Shown here piece by piece: positions 14,626-21,208 of a DNA stretch of 31,101 nt. Each line of letters opens with the position of its first letter. Position 1 is the stretch's first letter. The translations under genes and the position numbers were made by a program. This DNA comes from JAZNOQ01 sp045589215 (GTDB taxonomy: Bacteria; Bacillota; Clostridia; Oscillospirales; CAG-272), in NCBI GenBank assembly GCA_045589215.1, contig JAZNOQ010000054.1, forward strand, positions 1-31,101. The letters run 5' to 3'. The notes beneath the pieces were generated by a model. It had not been told where the DNA came from, did no database searches, and was given only the letters and a program-made list of their open reading frames with translations.

Positions 14626-15132
14626 ATGCTTAATTGGAATTACAACGCAAATGACTACAACGAAAACCACTCCGCTCTTCTTGCTGAAGGCAAGTACAGA
14701 GTGCGGATCATTAACGCTACCGAAACGGTAGCTAAGAACGGAACGGGAGGCCTTGAAATCACGTTTGAGGTCAACGGACACAGCAACAAGCTCAGACATT
14801 ATATCTGGTACAACCGTGAGAATGTGGCTCGTACGAATCAGCTTCTCGGAGAATTCTTCAATTCCTTTGATATCTCGGAGGATGAGCGGGACGGTTGCGA
14901 AGCATGGCTTGGCAAGATTGGCGCAGTCTATGTGATGCATGATGAATACAAGGGACGAACGATTGCCAAGGTTGCCTTCTGCCTGCGCCGTGATCAGCAG
15001 GATGTGCTTCCCGAGTGGCAGGAAAAGCCTACTAAAGCCAATAATGACTACGGTATGGGAGAGGATATCGAAGTTTCCAAAGGCGGGGCAAGCGTCTTTG
15101 CCCCCAGAAGTTATGGAGGACTTAGCTTCTGA
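14626..15132 (+). CDS. DUF669-like phage protein (putative ssDNA-binding)
   Basis: The start MLNWNYNANDYNE is chosen because GAAAGG lies upstream and because residues of the longer frame (from 14563) have no ribosome site. The 168-residue protein has the layout of DUF669-type phage proteins: LLAEGKYRVRIINATET, then a GLEITFEV strand, then aromatic strand pairs, and a polar tail from about 130. In phages such proteins are found in recombination or replication gene clusters and are thought to bind single-stranded DNA. The family call is inferred from pattern only. It has a longer paralogue at 15786 in the same operon (shared WLGKIGAV/WVGKIGAV core). Confidence 0.75.
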   Translation: MLNWNYNANDYNENHSALLAEGKYRVRIINATETVAKNGTGGLEITFEVNGHSNKLRHYIWYNRENVARTNQLLGEFFNSFDISEDERDGCEAWLGKIGAVYVMHDEYKGRTIAKVAFCLRRDQQDVLPEWQEKPTKANNDYGMGEDIEVSKGGASVFAPRSYGGLSF

Positions 15133-15235
15133 CTGTCAATGTGACAAAACCAGGGGCTGTGATGCAAACGGTACACCATAGCCCCAACAAGAAAATCAAC
15201 TGAAAAATCATTATAAGCGGAAAGGACAAAGCAAT

Positions 15236-15796
15236 ATGCAACTTGACCTTGAACATTACAACTACGAAGAACGCACACCTACTACCATTAACCAGTGCAT
15301 TGACGACTTGGTTCACGGATACGCGGATGCGAATGTTTATACAGAGCTTGGAAAGAGCTTGATGGAAGTGCTTGAAGACAGATTCTTTCATCAGTGGCCG
15401 CTGATTCGTTATAAGTATGCCTCCATGTTGTTCCATGGATATTACAACGGCCCTTCCTATCAAGATAACTATATCGAAGGCGACGAGGAGCTTGCAATCG
15501 AGTTGCTTCTTCCCATGGCAGAAGAAGGTCTTGCAACAGCGCAATATGATCTGGGATTCAGATTTCATATTTATGAGGAAGAACGCGAACAGAATCTTAT
15601 ATGGATGCTGAAGGCAAGCAAACAGGGCTATTATCGGGCACAGAGATACATTGACAATGTCTTTGATAAAGGCCTCTATAAAGATCTTTCTGACGAAGTC
15701 CGGAAAGCGTTCCTTCTCGAACTTACGAGAATTCATCCGGACGACCCAATCACCGAAAAACAACTTATGAAGAAAGGCGAGTATCATGGCAGATAA
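15236..15796 (+). CDS. Sel1-like repeat protein
   Basis: The 186-residue protein contains at least two helical repeats of Sel1/TPR-like type: DEELAIELLLPMAEEGLATAQYDLG near 85-110 and NLIWMLKASKQGYYRAQRY near 120-140. Alternating A-A, G and aromatic positions are typical of the family. These repeats mediate protein contacts. No signal peptide is present, so it should be cytoplasmic. GGAAAGGAC precedes the ATG. It overlaps the next gene by 11 bases, which implies coupled translation. Its partner is unknown, perhaps a DUF669-like neighbour. Confidence 0.8.
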   Translation: MQLDLEHYNYEERTPTTINQCIDDLVHGYADANVYTELGKSLMEVLEDRFFHQWPLIRYKYASMLFHGYYNGPSYQDNYIEGDEELAIELLLPMAEEGLATAQYDLGFRFHIYEEEREQNLIWMLKASKQGYYRAQRYIDNVFDKGLYKDLSDEVRKAFLLELTRIHPDDPITEKQLMKKGEYHGR

Positions 15797-16790
15797 GAAT
15801 CAGTACCATAGTCCGAACGAATATACCAAGATCGGAGTTCTTGCGATTCCTCCCGGCAATCATCGGGTAAAAATCGTAAATGTCATAACAAAAACCTACG
15901 GCGACAGCGGAAAAGAAGGCTTTGAAATCACGCTTCGGGTTTCCAATCGACGCGGTCTGCTGTGGCTCTATTTGATTTGCGATCCCGAGAATGAGGCAAA
16001 ATTTGAAAAGCGGCTGATGTCGTTTTTCTGCTCGTTCGGTATCACGGATCACGATCTTGCAAACTATAAAAATTGGGTTGGCAAGATTGGTGCAGTCAAT
16101 GTACGGCATTCTGTTGATGAAGCATCCGGACTGATTAAGGCATATGTTTACTATTTTCTTTCCGGTTATCAGAGTTACTGTCTTGCACCCTTTCGTGATG
16201 TGGCAGAGTATGGGATTGAGGAAGAAGCGGAAAACAGGATCCTTGCGAGATATATTCGTAGCTTTGATATGCACCGTCTTTGGGATTATTACAGAATCAT
16301 TCTCGGAATGAAATATAAAGACACCGAGCATGCTCCCTACTTCCTGAGTGACCGTAATGCGGAAAAGCTGAAATGTTCGCTGAAGCAGATCTGCGTTGCA
16401 AATGACCGATGCTATCGCTGTGAACTGGATACGGAGCATTATATCGACAGATACGTGTCCTGTCCCCGTTCTTGCATCTTCGGTCATGATATCAATCATG
16501 AGGAGCTTGCAGATCTCCTGCTGACACATATTGACAGGAACCTCCCGTCTGCAAGAAAGGCAGCACGTATGCTTTCTCGTTACGGTTATGAGCACGCTTT
16601 GCGCGATATGGCATCTGAATTTGGTCATGAGGTCGTACTGAACGGAAACGGTCTGCTCGAAGTCTATGACACAGAGGAACGGAAAGAGTGGGAACGAACA
16701 CAAGCAGAATGGCAGAAAGAATGGGAAGAAGCGTTTTACGCAGAATATCCGAAGGATGCATTCGGTCGACCGATCTTTGATTCTGATTGA
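15786..16790 (+). CDS. DUF669-like protein with long C-terminal extension
   Basis: The 334-residue protein has an N-terminal part (about 1-135) parallel to the 14626 product: IPPGNHRVKIVNVITKT, FEITLRV, NWVGKIGAVNVRH. An added C-terminal region of about 190 residues follows. That region contains a cysteine cluster (about 198-224, CVANDRCYRCELD...CPRSC) that could bind a metal, and ends in a W/E/K-rich helix. GAAAGGCGA lies before the ATG. The pair of paralogues looks like an old duplication followed by fusion or loss. Function is unknown beyond a likely nucleic acid role. Confidence 0.75.
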   Translation: MADKNQYHSPNEYTKIGVLAIPPGNHRVKIVNVITKTYGDSGKEGFEITLRVSNRRGLLWLYLICDPENEAKFEKRLMSFFCSFGITDHDLANYKNWVGKIGAVNVRHSVDEASGLIKAYVYYFLSGYQSYCLAPFRDVAEYGIEEEAENRILARYIRSFDMHRLWDYYRIILGMKYKDTEHAPYFLSDRNAEKLKCSLKQICVANDRCYRCELDTEHYIDRYVSCPRSCIFGHDINHEELADLLLTHIDRNLPSARKAARMLSRYGYEHALRDMASEFGHEVVLNGNGLLEVYDTEERKEWERTQAEWQKEWEEAFYAEYPKDAFGRPIFDSD

Positions 16791-16879
16791 TGCGATGTTT
16801 AAGTTTCTGCTTTTCGATTGAAAGGAGAGTGGATTCCTTATATTTCATATAAAATTTCAAGATCCGCTCTGAAAATAAA

Positions 16880-17278
16880 ATGAAAAATAAATTGGATAAT
16901 ATGTTTCAGCACGACTTCCTTCGACTTCCTCGGCCGTTTATCAGAATGTTCAATCTGAACACGGCGGTCATGCTGTCGGAAATCTATTCCGAATATACGT
17001 ATTGGAAGGAACGGGACGGACTTCAACAAGGCGGTTGGTTCTTCAGTACGGTTGAAAATATGTATTATAACACAGGGCTCAGTAGGCATCAGCAGCTCGT
17101 GGCATGTAAAGAGCTTGAGGCATACGGTATTATCAAAATCAAATATCACGGTATGCCTAAGAAAAGATATTTCAAGTTTGATCTCGGAGCCGTTCAGAAG
17201 CTTTATAATGACTTTGAGCTGCATTCTAATACATATGATGAAACTGAAGATTCAGAAGAATTTCAATTGTCTTTTTGA
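16880..17278 (+). CDS. Winged-helix replication-initiator-like protein
   Basis: The 132-residue protein has the sequence pattern of the N-terminal winged helix of replication proteins on phages and integrative elements: FIRMFNLNTAVMLSEIYSEY, GGWFFSTVENM, TGLSRHQQLVACKELEAYG, then GMPKKRYFKF. It is short, lacking any large C-terminal domain, so it may need partners. No good ribosome site lies directly before the ATG. A GAAAGGAGAG site is found near 16820 but too far away to serve it. The gene sits immediately upstream of an AT-rich, repeat-bearing non-coding stretch (17351-17482), the usual position of an origin it might bind. The replication role is inferred. Confidence 0.72.
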   Translation: MKNKLDNMFQHDFLRLPRPFIRMFNLNTAVMLSEIYSEYTYWKERDGLQQGGWFFSTVENMYYNTGLSRHQQLVACKELEAYGIIKIKYHGMPKKRYFKFDLGAVQKLYNDFELHSNTYDETEDSEEFQLSF

Positions 17279-17291
17279 GAAAACAGTAATG

Positions 17292-17315
17292 CACCTGCGT
17301 TTTCCGGCGCAGGTG
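17292..17315 (+). terminator. Hairpin after the replication-type gene
   Basis: CACCTGCG (17292-17299) pairs with CGCAGGTG (17308-17315). The following TATTAAAATATA is not a clear U tract, so termination is uncertain. Confidence 0.45.
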
Positions 17316-17350
17316 TATTAAAATATATAGTTCGATTTTTGAATTACAAT

Positions 17351-17482
17351 GGTCTGAAAATGAACTGTAAGTGGTCTGAAAATTGAACCTATACGGTTCA
17401 TATATTAAACATAAATAATAATAAAGAATAATAATAAATAATAATATTTTGACTATAAATCTTTTTCAAAGCTTTATAGTCA
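17351..17482. other. Origin-like region with repeats and AT-rich tract
   Basis: GGTCTGAAAA-TGAAC occurs at 17351-17365 and again, with one extra T, at 17373-17389 (22-base period). The second copy ends in TGAACC, which is inverted as GGTTCA at 17395-17400. A pure A/T tract built largely of AAT triplets follows (about 17411-17446). TGACTATAAA (17450-17459) and TTTATAGTCA (17473-17482) then form a 10-bp hairpin with a T run behind. Iterons, an unwinding element and a hairpin next to a winged-helix gene suggest a replication origin. The rest of 17279-17660 holds no gene. Confidence 0.55.
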
Positions 17483-17595
17483 TTTTTATAGATATTTCCG
17501 ATAAATATATTAGTTTTATATTAGGATTTATAGCGATCTGAAAAGAATTTGTCAGTAAAGATATAAATTGTTGTTGCCGGTATAAGTCATATAAT

Positions 17596-17632
17596 AAAAA
17601 GCATTGAGGCGAGTGAGATCTCAATGCTTTTT
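17596..17632. terminator. Bidirectional terminator
   Basis: GCATTGAG (17601-17608) pairs with CTCAATGC (17620-17627), flanked by AAAAA and TTTTT. It terminates the minus-strand gene ending at 17665 and any rightward transcription. Confidence 0.88.
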
Positions 17633-17664
17633 GCTACCAAGGCAGACTTTTATTACAGACAGGA

Positions 17665-18120
17665 TTACGAATATACCTCAACGTGTTTTATTGTGTTCTG
17701 AGCATGGTCTTCCACGACCTCCTCTAGCCCGAAAGTCTCGCTAACGTAAGCGTAGACAGCCCTTACGTCTTCATTTTTGAGCTTTTGTGCTGCCATAGTT
17801 AAAACGTCTAGCTGTCGATCCAAAAAGCGACAGAGGAGCCTTTTTGAGAGCGTGGGGCCGAGTATATCAATAAAATAGTACGGATTTTCCAGACAAAATG
17901 ATCTTAGCAATTTGTGATCGTCATAAGGATCCGGAAAACTTTCGTCCACCTCATGACAAAGTCTATTTGCCTCGCACCATAGATGAAAGAAATTCTGTTT
18001 ACCGGCGAAGTATTGATGATTTACCCAATAGTGTGCAATAATAGCGTACAAGATTTTCAGTTGTTTTACGTCAAGCTCTTCCAAAGCCTTTGCGAGTTGT
18101 GCTTTATATCTTGTTCTCAT
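17665..18120 (-). CDS. Helical cytoplasmic protein, unknown
   Basis: The 151-residue protein is rich in leucine, aromatics and histidine, with predicted helices throughout and no signal or membrane segment. GGAAAGGATC precedes the ATG. It is transcribed leftward and ends at a strong terminator (17596-17632). It stands apart from the surface-protein operon by the terminator at 18201-18233. I recognise no family. Confidence 0.7.
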   Translation of the reverse strand: MRTRYKAQLAKALEELDVKQLKILYAIIAHYWVNHQYFAGKQNFFHLWCEANRLCHEVDESFPDPYDDHKLLRSFCLENPYYFIDILGPTLSKRLLCRFLDRQLDVLTMAAQKLKNEDVRAVYAYVSETFGLEEVVEDHAQNTIKHVEVYS

Positions 18121-18200
18121 ATTCTGATCCTTTCCGGAAGCCTATCTATAGCTATGTCTTTTTCAAGTCTTCATTTAATTTAGCGATCAAAACAGAGAGA

Positions 18201-18233
18201 AATGAAAAAAAGCGGCGAGTGTAAGCTCGCCGT
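18201..18233 (-). terminator. Terminator ending the surface-protein block
   Basis: On the minus strand, CGGCGAG (18232-18226) pairs with CTCGCCG (18219-18213) across a six-base loop and is followed by C and seven T residues. This is the first strong leftward terminator after 27,400. Confidence 0.92.
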
Positions 18234-18252
18234 TAAAATATAATTTTGCTTG

Positions 18253-18819
18253 TTACATACACGGTTCCATAAAGTCAGCACAACTCGCTGTATCAGATAC
18301 GATCAAGCGAGGCATCATTGTGATTGCGCCCATACTGTGATACGTTTCCGCCTCATAGCTCATGATCTTCATTACGATCGTGTCGTCACGCTGCGGTACT
18401 GTCTCGAAAGTGATTGATTTTACATATTCTCCGGGCTTTATTACGCCTGTTTCGCCCAGCACCGTTCCTTTTTCATCATAAATGCGCAGTTTCAGCCATA
18501 CGTTGTTATCTTGGGGATTCGTGAGATAAATATCCGCAGAATACTCTCGGGCATTTACGATTCCACACACACCGACGCGGAATGACATATTCTCCCGTTC
18601 AAGAATGCTATAACCGAGTCCCTCCGGAACGTCGGGGGTGCCTGCGATAGCGTTTTCGTCAAACGACGGAGGCATGAACGGGGCAGGCTCGCTTTTCTTT
18701 GGAACTATGAGGACAACGATCATAACAACGACCAATATCACGCACAGAACGCCGAGTATCAGAATTGCTATATCCATTCCGGATCGCGTTTGTTTGGGGA
18801 TCGCTTTTGCTTTGCGCAT
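18253..18819 (-). CDS. Membrane-anchored surface protein (paralogue of 19585 product)
   Basis: The start MRKAKAIPK is supported by GAGGAGAAGG upstream. An ATG at 18858 lacks a site. The 188-residue product has a basic N-terminus, one membrane segment (about 15-38, ILILGVLCVILVVVMIVVLI), a proline-rich spacer, and an extracellular beta-rich domain. The last 110 residues share a pattern with the 19585 product: NP near the start, then IKPGEYVKSITFE and MSYEAETYHSMGA. The topology (short inside, domain outside) suggests a surface or secretion-accessory protein. It is the last gene before the 18.2-kb terminator. Confidence 0.8.
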   Translation of the reverse strand: MRKAKAIPKQTRSGMDIAILILGVLCVILVVVMIVVLIVPKKSEPAPFMPPSFDENAIAGTPDVPEGLGYSILERENMSFRVGVCGIVNAREYSADIYLTNPQDNNVWLKLRIYDEKGTVLGETGVIKPGEYVKSITFETVPQRDDTIVMKIMSYEAETYHSMGAITMMPRLIVSDTASCADFMEPCM

Positions 18820-18917
18820 AACCTTCTCCTCTTTTGTCGTCTGAATGTCGCAGTTCACAGCTCATATCGAATCGCCAAAACCGTTTGGTGATGCCATATC
18901 AACTGTACACATGATTC

Positions 18918-18957
18918 GAAACGGGTCAGATCACGCATTGATGATCCAACCCGTTTC
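18918..18957 (-). terminator. Hairpin between surface genes, no U tract
   Basis: GAAACGGGT (18918-18926) pairs with ACCCGTTTC (18949-18957), with an inner GATCA/TGATC stem. No T run follows on the minus strand, so it may be an mRNA-stability or partial-termination hairpin inside the operon. Confidence 0.45.
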
Positions 18958-18971
18958 TTTGAACGATGAGA

Positions 18972-19511
18972 TTATTTGTTCTTGATGGTTACGGTAATCG
19001 TACCGATCGTTCCGTTTTCGGAGATTTCACCCCCGGTAATATTAAAGGTTGCGGTTGCAGAAGGTGCGTTTGCTACCTCGGTTCCGACAGCAGTTGCAAG
19101 TGCAAGCACGCCATCGTTTGCAGTGCCGCTGGTCTCGGTGAAGGATCCGGTTACGTTGGAACCGTCAGCAGCCGCAAAGCTCAAAGCAGCTTCTACGGCG
19201 GTGTTGGAATGATTCGTAACCGTAATGGTGTTGCCTTCGGACGCGGTCCATTTGCCGTTGGTTGCACCGTCAAATGCATGAGTCGTGGGATTCCAGGTAC
19301 CCTCGGAGCCACCCGTGTAGGTGAAGCTCATTGCGCCCCAGGATACGTCTACCGAAACTCTTTCAGCAGCGGAAGCACCGGGAACATAAGTACCGTTTAC
19401 CGTGATGGAGGCGGTGCCGTTGTCCTGCGTAACAGTCTCAGCCGCAAATGCGGGAACTGCCATTGCCATAACACAAGCGAACACCAGAACGAGTGTGAGA
19501 AGCTTTTTCAT
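18972..19511 (-). CDS. Secreted beta-rich surface protein
   Basis: The 179-residue protein has a classical signal peptide (KK, a hydrophobic core, AFAAE cleavage near 24). The mature part is rich in T, V, S, G and N with strand alternation. Residues about 50-155 (VSVDVSWGAMSFTYTGG, W-N-P-T-T-H, TVTNHSNTAVEAALSF, GSFTETSG, then GTITVTI) match the C-terminal domain of the 342-residue protein at 20123, so the two are paralogous modules. There is no LPXTG or choline-binding repeat. AAAGGAG precedes the ATG. It may be a fibre or coat subunit, but nothing shows polymerisation. Confidence 0.85.
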   Translation of the reverse strand: MKKLLTLVLVFACVMAMAVPAFAAETVTQDNGTASITVNGTYVPGASAAERVSVDVSWGAMSFTYTGGSEGTWNPTTHAFDGATNGKWTASEGNTITVTNHSNTAVEAALSFAAADGSNVTGSFTETSGTANDGVLALATAVGTEVANAPSATATFNITGGEISENGTIGTITVTIKNK

Positions 19512-19584
19512 GTTGCTTTTCTCCTTTTGAAAATGATTTTTTATTTACACCTATTGGTATAAATCCTGTTTGGTTTTGGGGTAA

Positions 19585-20118
19585 TCATTCGGTTACGTAA
19601 ACTGTAACCTCGCCCCTCGTATCGACCATTGCCTTTTCGCCCGTTTCGGGGTGATAGCAATAGATGATGATCTCGGCATCATATCCGCCGACCGATAGTT
19701 TTTTCGCCGCCTTGTCCTCGAGTGTCAAGGATTTGATCATGTTGCCCGGTGTGATAAGTGCCGACCGTGCGACTGTCAGATCATCGATCACAATGGCAAT
19801 TGCCACATTCTGATTTGACATCGACGGATTCGCATACGACAGAGTCACCGTTTTATCCGAAAGATCGACTGTGACAACCGATTCATAGGTGACGTTGACA
19901 GCACCGCCACCCGTAGGACTTTCGAGCTTGCCGCCCTGATCGTTCGGGATCGGTTGTTGATTTCCGTCGGTCTCTTGCGGAGGATAATCCGGCGGTAACG
20001 GTATATCGGGCGTGCGGAAGAATATTGCCCAGATAATGACTGCAACGATCACTAGAAGAAGCAGAAGCAGTACGGCGATGATGATCCATTTTGGCTTATT
20101 CGAAAAATTTTTTTCCAT
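19585..20118 (-). CDS. Membrane-anchored beta-domain protein (surface accessory)
   Basis: The 177-residue product has a basic N-terminus, one membrane segment at about 12-33, a proline-rich linker (RTPDIPLPPDYPPQ), and an extracellular domain at about 75-177. That domain contains LSYANPSMSNQN, ALITPGNMIKSLTLEDKAA, GGYDAEIIIYCYHPETGEKA and a closing VTVYV strand. I recall this as a repeated domain of surface proteins in gut Clostridia. It lies four bases after the 20123 gene, with AAGGATAAAGGG before the ATG, so the two are one transcription unit. It is paralogous to the 18253 product. Confidence 0.85.
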   Translation of the reverse strand: MEKNFSNKPKWIIIAVLLLLLLVIVAVIIWAIFFRTPDIPLPPDYPPQETDGNQQPIPNDQGGKLESPTGGGAVNVTYESVVTVDLSDKTVTLSYANPSMSNQNVAIAIVIDDLTVARSALITPGNMIKSLTLEDKAAKKLSVGGYDAEIIIYCYHPETGEKAMVDTRGEVTVYVTE

Positions 20119-20122
20119 CCCT

Positions 20123-21139
20123 TTATCCTTCCTTCTTCTCAGAGATCGTAACCGTCACGACACCGAGTGTCTCTTGATTCATTTCAGTAGAGGGAACACC
20201 CGAAAGCGTCAGCACTACAGATTTGCTCTCGTTTTTCGAAAGCACGAAGCCGGTTACCGTTTCGCCATCCGAAAGGAAGCTTCCGGAGATTCCTTCGTTC
20301 CCGGCACCCTCTACATATTGAAATGCCGTCTCGACCGTTAGTCTGCACGCATTCGTAACGGCTACGGTACCGCCGCCGTCCGATACGGGCGACCAGGTCC
20401 CCGTTCCGTAAGTGTGAGAGCTTGGATCCCAATCTCCTTCGGAATAGACGAAGGACATATTCGTCCACGAGACCGTAACCGAAATGTCGGGAATTTTATC
20501 AACCGTAAAATTGATCTCTCGTGTCTTGCCGCTGAGGTCGGTGACGATGAGCCGATAGCTTCCGTCCTCTGTGATCGCCGTTCCTCCGACGTAAGGCGCT
20601 CCGTTCAGCGTTGCCGTTCCTTCGTTAAAGTTCACGATGACGTCTCTTTCATAAAGCGCGCCGTTCGTTACACCCGTCAGAAGAATGCGGTCGGTTGCCT
20701 GCGAGATGATTCTTTCGTTGATCTTGATCTGCAGGAGCTTGCAAAGCTCGTCCTCCTCGGTGGGCGTTGATTTCAGCGTGAGCCGCAGAGAAAACAGCAC
20801 ACCTTCATTCGAGATCGGAGAAGCCGATGCGATCGCCACCTTGACCTTGTCGTCGGTCTGATTTGCGGTATAAAGCGTGTTTGAGAGACAAGCGGCAGGA
20901 CTCACGAGCTTCGCCGTATCCACAAGATGCGGATTTACACGGATGTTCAGGTTGATGCCCGTCGCGTCCGCAAAGGAAAGCGCAAAGGGAACGTCCACCG
21001 TGAGAGGGGAGGTCGATACGGTCGTAGCCTCCTTGACCGTGAGTGGATCGTGAGAATTTTCCGCGGCAATCGATCTGACCGAGAATGCGGGTAGCAAAAG
21101 CAAAATGCACAAACAGAGTGCCACGACTTTGCATTTCAT
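20123..21139 (-). CDS. Secreted cohesin-like protein with surface beta domain
   Basis: The ATG at 21139 is chosen so that a clean signal peptide begins the protein (MKCKVVALCLCILLLLPAF...). A GTG at 21151 is also possible, but its purine stretch is too close. The mature protein contains a cohesin-like beta-sandwich at about 30-145 (LTVDVPFALSFADATGINLNIRV ... VKVAIASASPISNEGVLFSLRL), a small Ig-like segment (GGTAITEDGSYRLIVTD), and a C-terminal domain of about 110 residues (SVTVSWTNMSFVYSEGDWDP ... LGVVTVTIS) paralogous to the 18972 protein. Cohesins bind dockerins, and the neighbouring protease carries a dockerin-type module. No sortase or membrane anchor is seen. Confidence 0.85.
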   Translation of the reverse strand: MKCKVVALCLCILLLLPAFSVRSIAAENSHDPLTVKEATTVSTSPLTVDVPFALSFADATGINLNIRVNPHLVDTAKLVSPAACLSNTLYTANQTDDKVKVAIASASPISNEGVLFSLRLTLKSTPTEEDELCKLLQIKINERIISQATDRILLTGVTNGALYERDVIVNFNEGTATLNGAPYVGGTAITEDGSYRLIVTDLSGKTREINFTVDKIPDISVTVSWTNMSFVYSEGDWDPSSHTYGTGTWSPVSDGGGTVAVTNACRLTVETAFQYVEGAGNEGISGSFLSDGETVTGFVLSKNESKSVVLTLSGVPSTEMNQETLGVVTVTISEKKEG

Positions 21140-21171
21140 ACTTTGAACCACGCCTTTCTTTAAGGTTTATC

Positions 21172-21198
21172 CTTCCCCCACCAATATAGTGAGGGAAG
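21172..21198. terminator. Weak hairpin between protease and cohesin-like gene
   Basis: CTTCCC (21172-21177) pairs with GGGAAG (21193-21198) around a CAC/GTG inner stem. There is no U tract on the minus strand. It may modulate read-through from protease to the downstream gene. Confidence 0.4.
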
Positions 21199-21208
21199 AA
21201 TTTTTGAG

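Noticed and set aside
17351..17400. CRISPR-like repeat array
   Set aside because: Only two imperfect copies with a 22-base period and no cas gene; iterons fit better.
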